A stretch of 64,000 bases of DNA from Hirundichthys speculiger (Eukaryota; Chordata; Actinopteri; Beloniformes; Exocoetidae): NCBI GenBank assembly GCA_018398805.1, contig JAGFBZ010001232.1:1-64000 (forward strand), written 5' to 3'. The translations under genes were made by a program, and so were the position numbers. The notes under the pieces are model-generated. The model was not told the DNA's origin. It ran no database searches and was given only the letters and a program-made list of their open reading frames with translations. Below, piece by piece: positions 10,979-20,540 of this stretch (position 1 is its first letter; each line of letters opens with the position of its first letter).

Positions 10979-11630
10979 ATGGGTCAGAATTGTAGAACTA
11001 TGGGTTATAATTGTAGAACTATGGGTTCGAACTATACTTATGGAACTATGGGTTAGAATTGTAGAACTATGGGTTATAATTGTAGAACTATGGGTTCGAA
11101 CTATACTTATGGAACTATGGGTCAGAATTCTAGAAATATGGGTTATAATTGTAGAACTATGGGTTCGAACTATACTTATGGAACTATGGGTCAGAATTCT
11201 AGAAATATGGGTTATAATTGTAGAACTATGGGTTCGAACTATACTTATGGAACTATGGGTTAGAATTGTAGAACTATGGGTTATAATTGTAGAACTATGG
11301 GTTCGAACTATACTTATGGAACTATGGGTCAGAATTCTAGAAATATGGGTTATAATTGTAGAACTATGGGTTCGAACTATACTTATGGAACTATGGGTCA
11401 GAATTCTAGAAATATGGGTTATAATTGTAGAACTATGGGTTCGAACTATACTTATGGAACTATGGGTCAGAATTGTAGAACTATGGGTCAAAAGTCTGGA
11501 ACTATGACCCATAGTTCTGGATGTATGGGTCACAATTATGAAACGATGGGTCAGAATTCTAGAACTATGGGTCAGAACTTTGGAACTATTGGATCATAGT
11601 TCTGGAACTATGACCCAATAGTTCTGGATC
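10979..11630 (+). repeat. Minisatellite with a 69-bp higher-order unit
   Basis: Tandem 21-bp units starting atggg, alternating with a 27-bp version that has six extra bases. The order ttata-type (21), ttcga-type (27), tcaga-type (21) forms a 69-bp higher-order period that recurs through about 11069-11470. Units degrade to the right, and some at 11500-11630 occur in inverted form (catagttctgg). Because 69 is a multiple of three, frames stay open on both strands; these are not genes. Confidence 0.95.
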
Positions 11631-12304
11631 ATGTTCTCACTCGTGGCTCTTTGACGTCAGTAACAATCTGCTTTGTAGAAACAGACTGAGACATTTGAGC
11701 AAATGCTTTTACAGATGATCCGCCACGTGTTGCTGTTTGAGCTGCTGCAAACAGTTAATGTTTAACTGTTAATTAAGACTGTAAATGGCTCCTAATAGTG
11801 TCTATGATTGTTTATGATCTGTTTATCTCTCAGCCTGTTTGCATATATGAGCGAACACACAAGCGAACAGCAGCTCCTTGACTTAGATTTGACAGTAAAA
11901 TGACTTTGAAGGTTGTCATGGTGTTTCATGGTGTTCCTTTCCTGTTACATGCACGTTCTTCGCAGCAATGATGACTCACGCACAGAAACAGAGAAGAAAG
12001 CAGGCAGAGCAGCTTCAAAGCACGTTTGCATTGATAAGGGGCTGCTGAACAAATGGAGCAAAGCTCTACCAGAAGATATCCCATCATGCTTTGCTCCAAC
12101 GAGTCCATACTGTTACCGTCATAAAGTTAGGACCACTTCCTTTTAATCATATGATACATTTTTTTCTCTGATCTTTTTGATTTTCAAAAATGAAAAATAA
12201 TCTGACTGTCCTGAGGTGATTGTCCATATAGGACACGCCAACAAATTTACCCCCAAGGTCAGAGAAAACAAAAGAATAAAGAGTTTTAAAGTTTTTAACC
12301 CGAT
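11631..12304. other. Unassigned sequence
   Basis: AT-moderate single-copy-looking sequence between the minisatellite and the Gmr1-like element. Short frames (for example 11913-12146) lack recognisable domains. I see no RNA gene or TE terminus. The last five bases, ccgat, are the left target duplication of the next element. Confidence 0.5.
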
Positions 12305-12760
12305 TGTTACGACTCTGGCTCTGCTAGTAAAGAGAGACGTAGCATAAAACAGAACCCAGGATGGTAAGTGGAGTCAGGGAGCTTTAATGGGTATTCCCAA
12401 CCTTTACATATGCCAAAACAAAGATATCAAATTCACAAACATCCAAATGACAAATGTCCCAAACAAAAGGGAGGAGCTGCCCAGTCACAGGCTCCTCCGC
12501 CGAATGCTGGAATCAGTCCATTTTTAAAGCCATCAGCTCCAGGTGTCAGGAATCATCACTGATGAAAAGAGGGTGGAGTCTGGTCCATTCAGTGACAGCG
12601 GGAGGTGGCACATCCAGTTGCTGAAGCCAATCGTCAACGGCCTCTGGATCGGAGAGAGCAGCAAGTTCCACCCTCCGGGGCTGGCGCAGGGCGATCATCA
12701 CACACACGTTAGGCAACATAATATACAGAAGTCCCCGACCGGAAGACCTCGGCCGTAACA
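12305..12760 (-). repeat. Gmr1-like 3' LTR
   Basis: On the minus strand it runs TGTTACGGCC to GTCGTAACA, with 5-6 bp inverted ends. The purine tract AAGGGGAGGGG (12761-12771 on the plus strand as its complement) directly precedes it and is the likely plus-strand primer site. I count six substitutions against the partner LTR. Confidence 0.92.
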
Positions 12761-12825
12761 CCCCTCCCCTTAAGTCACAAAATACACATTTTGTTACATC
12801 ACACAGCAAAATAATTACAAAATAC

Positions 12826-13257
12826 TCAAAACCTGGACAGGGCATCGGCCACCACATTTTCTGATCCTTTCCTGTGTCGAATGTCTAACCTGTAATCTTG
12901 GACTCGTAGAGCCCACCGCATGAGACGCTGGTTGTGATTACGCATGCGGGATAAAAACACAAGAGGGTTATGATCGGTGTACACCACAATCGGTTGCAGA
13001 CTGGACCCAAGATAAACATTGAAGTGCTCAAGTGCAAGCAGCAGGGCAAGAGTTTCCTTTTCAACGGTGGAATATTTTAACTGATGGTCTTTAAACTTTC
13101 GTGAAAAATAGCAAACAGGATGGTCGATTTTATTTACGTCTTCCTGCAGCAGCACAGCCCCAGCACCAACAGCACTAGCATCGATCTCAAGCTTGAATGG
13201 ACGAGACAGATCAGGCGCAGCAAGCACAGGTGCATGACAGAGTAGTGACTTGGCGCT
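12826..13257 (-). CDS. pol: Gmr1-like RNase H (broken frame)
   Basis: C-terminal piece of Pol in its own frame. It begins in the RT-RNase H connection (APDLSRPFKLEIDAS) and carries the RNase H features LETDAS-like start, YSTVEKETLALL and VYTDHNPL, ending with a VVADALSRF motif 66 bp before the LTR. This domain removes the RNA strand during reverse transcription. It is out of frame with the RT because of an 11-bp tandem duplication at 13247-13268. The listed start is the point of frame change. Confidence 0.88.
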   Translation of the reverse strand, partial: SAKSLLCHAPVLAAPDLSRPFKLEIDASAVGAGAVLLQEDVNKIDHPVCYFSRKFKDHQLKYSTVEKETLALLLALEHFNVYLGSSLQPIVVYTDHNPLVFLSRMRNHNQRLMRWALRVQDYRLDIRHRKGSENVVADALSRF

Positions 13258-13268
13258 GACTTGGCGCT
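13247..13268 (-). repeat. 11-bp tandem duplication breaking the pol frame
   Basis: gacttggcgct occurs twice back to back. RT and RNase H homology meets exactly here in different frames. Eleven is not a multiple of three, so the duplication accounts for the shift. Confidence 0.9.
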
Positions 13269-14162
13269 GTCAAACGCATGCTGACATTCATCGGTCCAGT
13301 TAAAAGTAACTTTTGGACTCAAAAGATTAGTTAAGGGGTGGACAACAGAAGAGAAGTTACGACAGAAGGCTCTATAATATCCAGCCATTCCTAAAAATCT
13401 ACGCAACTCCCGTCTGGTAGTAGGAGCGGAGTATGCAAGGATAGCTTCAACTTTAGCCTCCACTGGACATACATGTCCTTGTCCAACCTGTCTGCCCAAG
13501 TACGTTACCGTAGCCTTGGCAAACTCACACTTTGCTAAATTAAGGGTGAGTGAAGCTTGTCTTAAACACTCAAACACCTGTCTCAACGCCTGCAGGTGTT
13601 CGGTCCATGAGACAGAGTAAACAACCAGATCATCCAAATATGCGCAGCAGTTTGATTGACCAGCTAACACTTTGTTCATTAATCTCTGAAAAGTTGCGGG
13701 GGCGTTGCACATACCAAAGGCCATCACTGTGTACTGTAAAAAACTGTCAGGGGTAACAAAGGCTGAAACCTCAGAAGCCCGATCAGTTAGTGGTACTTGC
13801 CAATAACCTTTGAGAAGATCTAGTTTACTTACATATTTGGCGGATCCGATGTTATCTATGCAGTCTTCGATTCTGGGAAGAGGAAATGAATCAAGAACAG
13901 TTACAGCGTTCACTTTACGAAAGTCGGTTATAAAACGTGGCGAGCCGTCGGGTTTAGTCTCCAACAGACAAGGCGAGCTCCAAGAACTGCAGCTATGTTT
14001 TGGGAGACCATGCTTTAACAAATATTCAGTTTCTTGTTTCATAAGCACCCGTTTCACAGGGTTGGCACGGTAAGGATGTTGTCTGATAGGCTTCGCATCA
14101 TTCACGTCTATATCATGTGTCAAGACTGTAGTGCGAGTTGGCACATCTGAGAAAAAAGACAC
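13258..14162 (-). CDS. pol: Gmr1-like reverse transcriptase (broken frame)
   Basis: Ty3/gypsy-type RT. It shows the DGSPRFITDFRKVN fingers motif, LDLLKGYWQVPL, FGMCNAPATFQRLM, and the catalytic AYLDDLV (codons for YLDD at 13629-13640). After these come YLGRQVG and the RRFLGMAGYYR thumb motif. It copies element RNA into DNA. The frame is entered from the integrase frame by a -1 change inside a T-run near 14150-14158 (minus strand), and the first codon of this frame is GTG, so no independent start is implied. Beyond 13258 the open frame runs on to 13134 as missense, since the duplication shifts it. Confidence 0.9.
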
Positions 14163-17100
14163 ACGAATTCCTTAATCAAGGAGATTACTTCGTTTTCCTG
14201 ATCTAGCGATAAATGCTGGAGCTGACTGTGCATTGATTGTAGCATTTCTGAATTTGGAAGCCGGGCGGTCGAACCTCTAGGGTGGCATGCCCCAACGCCG
14301 TCGTCCTCATCTGCACAGTTCACATCTTCCGGTTCTGTAACCATAGCAGCGGAGACGCGCACCTCTGTCTCAGGTGTTGAGCGTGAATGGTATAACTTAA
14401 GCATGTTCACATGACAAACACGCGTTTTACGCCGTCTAGTGGGGGTGTGTATGACAGAGTTGTTTTCTCCAATCCGTTTTTGAATTGTGAATGGACCAAC
14501 ATACTTGGCTGACAACGCAGAACCCTGGACAGGTAACAAAGCCACGACAGTGTCACCCACCTGAAATTCCCGTTTAACCGAAGATCGATCAAAAAGACGT
14601 TTCATTTTTTTCTGTGAAGCAGACAGAAACTCTTTAGCAAGAGCATTGGCACGGTTCAGACGTTTACGAAAGTCATTAACATAGATTTTCACACTCTTCT
14701 TCGAAGACTGATCGGAACATAAAAAGCTCTCCTTTAATGCTCTAAGCGGGCCGCGCGGTGTATGGCCAAACACCAACTCTGCTGGACTAAACCCGAGGGA
14801 CTCTTGTACAGCCTCACGGGATGCAAATACTACAAATGGGAGTCCTTCATCCCAATTTTCATCAGTTTCTAAGCAGTATTTTCGCAACATTGACTTAAGA
14901 GTCTGATGCCACCGCTCTAAAGCACCTTGAGATTCTGGATGATACGCACTCGACACTATATGGTTGACATCTAAGGTCCGAACCACTTGTTTAAAAAGAG
15001 TAGACTGAAAATTTGAACCCTGATCTGTCTGTATGACCTTTGGTAGTCCAAACAAGGAAAAAAACTGGGTTAGTGCTCTGAGAACTGATTTAGTAGTAAT
15101 CCTTCGCAATGGAATTGCTTCAGGAAACCTAGTGGTAGCGCACATGATGGTGAGGATGAACTGATTGCCACTTTTTGTTCTTCGTAAAGGTCCAACACAG
15201 TCAACTATGATGTGGTCAAAAGGCTGTTCAACTGCAGGAATCGGACACAAGGGGGCAGGAGGTATCACCTGATTCGGTTTTCCTGTGATTTGGCACACAT
15301 GACAGCTACGGCAAAACCCAGACACATCACGTTTCATTCCAGGCCAGAAGAAGTGTTTTAACAATAACTGATATGTCTTGGTGATGCCCAAGTGTCCTGA
15401 CCACTGGCTTTCATGAGCCAACGATAAAACTTTTTGCCTGTAAACAGACGGTACTACAATTTGTTTTATCTCAGCCCATTCAGAACCATCCGAATAGGTT
15501 GGAGCCCACTTGCGCATAAGAATAGTTCGTTCAACTACATAAGATTGTTTTGCTGGTTTACGTTGCTCATCACTGGCCATAGCGAAGCATTTCTCTAACG
15601 TCGGGTCAGCGTTTTGTGCTGCAGACAGGTGTTCACTTGTTACCGGGAGTGAAAGATCTTCAACATAAGGTGGATTAACATCTGGAGGTTTAACATTTTT
15701 CCTCTCTTCTGATTCCTGAGTAGCTACGTTATTCTCAATAACGGTGCCACTTCCATCAGAAAATGACGACATGAGAAAAGAATCAGCGAGTGCAACATCT
15801 CTGCCTTTGCGTGACTGCGCACGAGTGATTGCGCAACCAGGATAAGGCCCGGAAAACGGGGCTGACGGATGCGATGATTTACTGGTACAGGGATCATCTA
15901 ACACTTCTAAAGTTGGGATCACTAGACCACCTGCAATATCATTTCCCATTAGCATCGTGACTCCTTTTATGGGCAGCTCTGCACAAACAGCAACAGGAAA
16001 ACAGCCCGAGACAAGTTTGGATGTAACATAAACGCGATGTACAGCTCTAGGAACATATCCCATCTCTATGCCACGCAGGACTGAATTAAAACCACATGCT
16101 GATCGTTCAGAGAAGGGCAACGCACTGGCAAGGATGACAGACTGGGATCCCCCAGTATCTCTAAGAATGCGCACTGACCGTTGGTCAGCAGGATCATCGG
16201 TCAGTGAGACAAAAGCATCAAATATGAACGGCTCAAAACTCGCGTCAGGCCTCTCCGCCACAGAAGCCAAGCCAACTCTGCGGGTCTCTGCTTGCACCAA
16301 GCCCACACCTTGGGGTGATTGTGACACAGATTGTTTTCGTTTTAATATTAAACAATCGGCGATGACATGTCCAGGTTTGTGACAATAAAAACATTCTCGG
16401 GTTTCTTTAGCAGAACAAGTCTTAACAGGTTTTGACTGGGAGTTAGACTTTTCTACACCAACTGAAAATGATGATTTGTGTGTTAACGCATACTCATCAG
16501 CTAGAACAGCGGCTGAGGAAAGTGAAGTCACCTTTTGTTCATTTAAATATAACACAACGCGGTCGGGTATACATCTTTTAAATTCCTCTAACACCACTAG
16601 TTCGCGTAATGAACCAAAGTCATTAACTTTGCAAGCTGCACTCCATTTGTCAAAAAGAATTCCCTTTTCTCTAGCGAATTCAACATACGTCTGTCTGGCA
16701 GTTTTTTTCTGCTGTCGAAACCTCTGCCTGTAGGCTTCAGGGACTAATTCACACGCCTGCAAAACAGCAGTTTTAACTTTATCATAATCAAGGCTGTCCT
16801 GTATAGATAAGGCAGCTACCACCTCTTGAGCCTTACCAGACAATCGGCATTGTAACAAAAGTGGCCAAATATCGTGAGGCCAGTGTAAAGCCCCTGCAAT
16901 ACGCTCAAATGCTGCAAAATACGAATCCACTTCAGTTTCCCTGAAAGCGGGTACTAGAGTAATACATTTACTTATATCAAAAACTGGGTTAGATGCAGCG
17001 GTGGAAGCTGCGGCTCCAGTAGGGGCAGGCGTCGCTTGAGCCTGAATCTCCAATTCAAGCCGACGCAGATTCACAGCTGTTTCAGCCTCGATCTCGAGCT

Positions 17101-17413
17101 TTCTGATCTCAAGCTTCAACTGGGCCTGCCTGGCCTGAGCCTTGTCCTCAGCCTCCATCTGGAGACGGGCTAAACGGATTTTCAGCCGGGCCGCATCGCC
17201 ACTGGCTGACGTAGCAGAAGAGAGTGAATCAGACCGAGGAAGAGTCAGAGGGTCTCCGCCCCCCTCACCTTCCTCAGGACTCACCCCGGCAGCTGCAACG
17301 GACGGACCAGGCACCGTCTCCCCTCGCCGATCAGCCACCAGCGGGGTACCTTGCTCTGGCACAGCAGGACCACCACCAGACACAGAGAGCTGACCCAGAT
17401 TCCACCAACTCAT
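14120..17413 (-). CDS. gag-pol: Gmr1-like Gag-protease-integrase polyprotein
   Basis: Open 1097-codon frame. Residues about 65-130 are a charged coiled coil. About 150-320 is a Gag capsid that includes a segment resembling the SCAN domain (about 223-312). A CX2CX4HX4C knuckle, CFYCHKPGHVIADC, lies at 341-354, and an aspartic protease with DTGGSQS near 419. The integrase follows, with HHCC near 667-707, D in IIVDCVGPL about 737, D in QTDQGSNF about 795, and E in SQGALERW about 826. It ends just past the point where RT homology continues in another frame. The Gag N-terminus lies in an upstream frame starting at 17570. Confidence 0.9.
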   Translation of the reverse strand: MSWWNLGQLSVSGGGPAVPEQGTPLVADRRGETVPGPSVAAAGVSPEEGEGGGDPLTLPRSDSLSSATSASGDAARLKIRLARLQMEAEDKAQARQAQLKLEIRKLEIEAETAVNLRRLELEIQAQATPAPTGAAASTAASNPVFDISKCITLVPAFRETEVDSYFAAFERIAGALHWPHDIWPLLLQCRLSGKAQEVVAALSIQDSLDYDKVKTAVLQACELVPEAYRQRFRQQKKTARQTYVEFAREKGILFDKWSAACKVNDFGSLRELVVLEEFKRCIPDRVVLYLNEQKVTSLSSAAVLADEYALTHKSSFSVGVEKSNSQSKPVKTCSAKETRECFYCHKPGHVIADCLILKRKQSVSQSPQGVGLVQAETRRVGLASVAERPDASFEPFIFDAFVSLTDDPADQRSVRILRDTGGSQSVILASALPFSERSACGFNSVLRGIEMGYVPRAVHRVYVTSKLVSGCFPVAVCAELPIKGVTMLMGNDIAGGLVIPTLEVLDDPCTSKSSHPSAPFSGPYPGCAITRAQSRKGRDVALADSFLMSSFSDGSGTVIENNVATQESEERKNVKPPDVNPPYVEDLSLPVTSEHLSAAQNADPTLEKCFAMASDEQRKPAKQSYVVERTILMRKWAPTYSDGSEWAEIKQIVVPSVYRQKVLSLAHESQWSGHLGITKTYQLLLKHFFWPGMKRDVSGFCRSCHVCQITGKPNQVIPPAPLCPIPAVEQPFDHIIVDCVGPLRRTKSGNQFILTIMCATTRFPEAIPLRRITTKSVLRALTQFFSLFGLPKVIQTDQGSNFQSTLFKQVVRTLDVNHIVSSAYHPESQGALERWHQTLKSMLRKYCLETDENWDEGLPFVVFASREAVQESLGFSPAELVFGHTPRGPLRALKESFLCSDQSSKKSVKIYVNDFRKRLNRANALAKEFLSASQKKMKRLFDRSSVKREFQVGDTVVALLPVQGSALSAKYVGPFTIQKRIGENNSVIHTPTRRRKTRVCHVNMLKLYHSRSTPETEVRVSAAMVTEPEDVNCADEDDGVGACHPRGSTARLPNSEMLQSMHSQLQHLSLDQENEVISLIKEFVCLFSQMCQLALQS

Positions 17414-17570
17414 CCACCACAGACATCTTCAACTCCTGCTTAACCGCCTGTCGCGGAACCTCTAAGTCAAAGTGCTCAGCAATTTGCAGCAGATCACGCT
17501 TGCGGCAACTATTAATAAACTCAATAGAGGGAGCAGCCACAAAGCTCTCCAAACTAAATTTGGACGTCAT
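17395..17570 (-). CDS. gag: Gmr1-like Gag N-terminus (broken frame)
   Basis: Frame starting at ATG 17570 (MTSKFSLESF...), shortly after the 5' LTR and primer site. It encodes about 58 residues with a SAP-like or helical look (CRKRDLLQIAEHFDLEVP), ending in MSVVDELVES. The same DNA is read in the main frame from 17413 as an overlapping start, so one indel near 17395-17405 probably separates the natural N-terminus from the rest of Gag. The frame stays open as missense to 17331. Confidence 0.65.
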
Positions 17571-17640
17571 AGCGAATCAAGATCAGGTACACAAACAAGC
17601 GCCTCAACTCCAGGCATAGGATTCAACGCAGGTTAAAACG

Positions 17641-17658
17641 TTCCTGGACGAGCCCCCA
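17641..17658 (-). promoter_or_regulatory. Probable tRNA-Pro primer binding site
   Basis: On the minus strand, five bases after the 5' LTR, the sequence TGGGGGCTCGTCC appears. This matches the first 13 bases of the tRNA-Pro primer site used by many vertebrate retroelements. The following bases diverge slightly. Confidence 0.65.
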
Positions 17659-17663
17659 CTCTA

Positions 17664-18119
17664 TGTTACGACTCTGGCTCTGCTAGTAAAGAGAGATGTA
17701 GCATAAAACAGAACCCAGGATGGTAAGTGGAGTCAGGGAGCTTTAATGGGTATTCCCAACCTTTACATATGCCAAAACAAAGATATCAAATTCACAAACA
17801 TCCAAATGACAAATGTCCCAAACAAAAGGGAGGAGGTGCCCAGTCACAGGCTCCTCCGCCGAATGCTGGAATCAGTCCATTTTTAAAGCCATCAGCTCCA
17901 GGTGTCAGGAATCATCACTGATGAAAAGAGGGCGGAGTCTGGTCCATTCAGTGACAGCGGGAGGTGGTACATCCAATTGCTGGAGCCAATCGTCAACGGC
18001 CTCTGGATCGGAGAGAGCAGCAAGTTCCACCCTCCGGGGCTGGCGCAGGGCGATCATCACACACACGTTAGGCAACATAATATACAGAAGTCCCCGACCG
18101 GAAGACCTCGGCCGTAACA
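17664..18119 (-). repeat. Gmr1-like 5' LTR
   Basis: 456 bp, partner of the copy at 12305-12760 with about six substitutions. The right flank ccgat repeats the left flank of the element. Confidence 0.92.
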
Positions 18120-18124
18120 CCGAT

Positions 18125-18860
18125 CTAGTTTCCATAAATGAATGTAGCGATGGAAACGAAAACCGTTGTTTTTACCAGGCTGTGAATGTGCTTATTTCTT
18201 CTGCGGAGAGTCAACGGAGACTCACCTGCTTTTGGAGTCAGCCCCTAGTGGTCATGTGGGGAACTGCAACTAATTCAGCAATAAACCCAAGATGGAAAAC
18301 CAGATGTAGCCAGTTGATTAAAACAACTTTACGTCAGCTTTATGAGCCGTGAAACACAGATGCTCATCATTTCTGGGTTCCCATCAGGGTTCAGGGTTTT
18401 ATTTTTATATTTGTACCTTTAGGGCGAAAGACAAAGAGCACTTGTTGGATCTGCGATCAACGCCGTGGAGCTCTCCAGTCCGACTAACCTGAAAATGATG
18501 TAGACGAGATAATCATGAGATAATCTTCGGCTCGGGAGGGTTAGGGTTTGTCCCCGACCTCAGGAGTCCACGTGTTGAGTCACCGTCGGGAAAGACCCGT
18601 TCCCCACCTGTAACGACGACATCAATTCATCTGTCATGTGACCTGCACACGGAGGGAGGGAGAAGTGAAGGAAGAGCTTGTTTTCTGCTTTATGGAGGTT
18701 AATTTAACTCTGCAGCAACACAAACGGTTTTCACGCTCTACCCTGCAGCTGCTTCGTTTACTACCGTTTCAGGAAGCAACATTAGCCGTCATGTCAGTAA
18801 TTAGTGGTGATGCAAGCAAATGAGTTGTTTTGTCATTGTGTGAACTTTAAATGTTTAGAT
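18125..18860. other. Unassigned sequence
   Basis: No domain-bearing frame or TE terminus recognised. It contains a single gggttagggtt near 18540. Confidence 0.4.
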
Positions 18861-18864
18861 GCTT

Positions 18865-19170
18865 TACATCTTCTTCTTCTGGTTTGTCCCTTTAGGGGAG
18901 GGCTCAACAGATCACTTGTCTTCTGCATCTTCTTCCATCACATCAACCGACCACACGTCCTCTTTCACCACATCCAGATATCTCATCTTTGGTCTTCCTG
19001 TTTTTCTGCTGCCTATAAACTGTATTTCCGTCATCCGTCTGTCAATGAGTCCTCTGTTTCTCCCTGTTTGCATATCCAAACCATCTCATTTACTTCTGTT
19101 CCTCTTATGAACTTCCTGTCCTGTCCTGTCCATCCGTGTCTCTGCCAAAGGAAATCTTAACATCTTCAGC
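18865..19170 (-). mobile_element. LINE 3'-end fragment (RT C-terminus and tail)
   Basis: Read on the minus strand this is the common teleost LINE 3' end. It encodes a degenerate RFGYANRE-type RT C-terminal stretch, a KNRKTKDE-like basic segment, and a cccctaaagggacaaaccagaagaagaagatg tail near 18865-18900. The GAAGAAGAAGAT tail is characteristic of an RTE-like family, but the clade is uncertain. Truncated on its 5' side. Confidence 0.6.
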
Positions 19171-19309
19171 TCCAACACGCAGTTGGACAGGCGGACAACC
19201 AGTCAGAGGAAAGGAGCATGTAGCAGGGACGGACAACAACCAGACCAAAAAAAAACAGACCAAAAAGCAGTCGAGTAGGAACGTCTGTGGACGAAACTAA
19301 TGCCCAAAA

Positions 19310-19372
19310 CTAACCCTAACCCACTAACCCTAAACCACTAACCCTGAACCCTAAACCACTAACCCTAACCCG
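19310..19372 (+). repeat. Degenerate interstitial telomeric repeats (CCCTAA)n
   Basis: Roughly seven aaccctaa-type units separated by ccact interruptions. The orientation is the C-rich strand on +. Confidence 0.8.
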
Positions 19373-20536
19373 TGCTGCAACTCGTTCGGTACGTTCTGTA
19401 CCGGAGGAAGTCGCTGTGAAAGGGAGGCGTGTCCGATCAATTTCACATGAGCGAATTTTCGGGAAGGTTTCGCACCCACTTTGTAAATCTTTCTCGACGT
19501 TGTCGTTGCTACTCCTCTGTCACGGATTTACTTTTAGCTGCGCCGTAGCGTGGCCCGCACCCATCTCCAAATCTGGCTTGTTACATTTATTCTTGTTCAT
19601 CTTCGTAATTCCCGTTGCTACTTCTTCTACGTGGCCTTCGAGTCGGGTAAATGACTCCAGATAGAGCGATGGTTTGCTGCAGAACATACGACTGATGCTC
19701 AACGTTTATCAGCGGCAACTGACATGAAAAATTTTTTATTTGCTCCGTTTGCTACGTCTGAGCTGCAGACAGGAAGTAAACCCGGCACTCCGAGTCACGG
19801 CGCTACAGAAACGAACCCACACTGCCTCCCAGTGGTCGGTGGTGGAATTACAGAGCGATGAAACCAGCCTGCACTCATCCCCTTTCTCCAGATCTGCAAA
19901 CATACCTGCAGCTCTGCAGCCTGATTTGTTCTTTTTTTTGGTTTTCTGTTGCGTATAAAATTGAGTTCTGTAGGTTCTGATTTCCTCGTGGGCTAAAAGT
20001 TCTGTAGGTCCAGCGTCCAGGAGTGTCAACTGTGCTGTAAAATCAGCTAAAGCTGCTTATCTTATCTTAAACTTATCTTATCTCACAGCGATAACGCTAC
20101 GTCTTCCCTTCTTGACGGAAATTCCTTATCTTATCTCTTACGCAGATTAGAAAAACAAAATTAAAGATTGCATCATCTTGGAAGAGTGCCCTGGAAGGTG
20201 CAGGCAGTTCACCTCAGCAGGATCAGCTAAACGATAACTGTGTTACCGCTGCACCTGCACCGGTACAGAAGGTACCGAACCGTTCGCAGCAGAGCAGCAG
20301 CGTTCACGAATGCTTCCCTGCACACATTTAGACTCGACAGACTGCAGACAGACTTTTAAAGCTGCTTCTGACCACATTGGGGCAGCGCACCACAAGAAGG
20401 TTCACGTCTCGGCTGCTGGACCGTTGAGACTCTTGAGCACAGTGTTGTCGGCACAGCAGAGCTGCATGACCCCATGTGGTCGGAGGTGGTATTGTTACGT
20501 ACAGTGGCTTCAGGAGTAAAGGTTGAGGCGTGCTTG
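19373..20536. other. Unassigned sequence
   Basis: No supported gene. An imperfect cttatctta run occurs near 20050-20130. Confidence 0.4.
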
Positions 20537-20540
20537 TTAA

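Larger units (their letters stand above)
12305..18119 (-). mobile_element. Gmr1-like Ty3/gypsy LTR retrotransposon
   Basis: A 5,815-bp element on the minus strand with 456-bp LTRs at both ends and the 5-bp target duplication ccgat (12300-12304, 18120-18124). Read 5' to 3' on the minus strand the domains are Gag, zinc knuckle, protease, integrase, reverse transcriptase, RNase H. Integrase before RT is the copia-like order known among Ty3/gypsy elements from the Gmr1 group of fish and other deuterostomes. The LTRs differ at about six positions (about 1.3%), so it is older than the BEL insertion but still recent. At least three frame breaks make it nonautonomous. Confidence 0.93.

Noticed and set aside
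11040..11533. Long open frames of 155 and 242 codons on both strands
   Set aside because: They lie in the minisatellite, whose unit lengths are multiples of three; repeats explain the open frames.
3349..11630. CRISPR-like array
   Set aside because: Units are contiguous with no unique spacers, in a vertebrate-type genome; it is a minisatellite.
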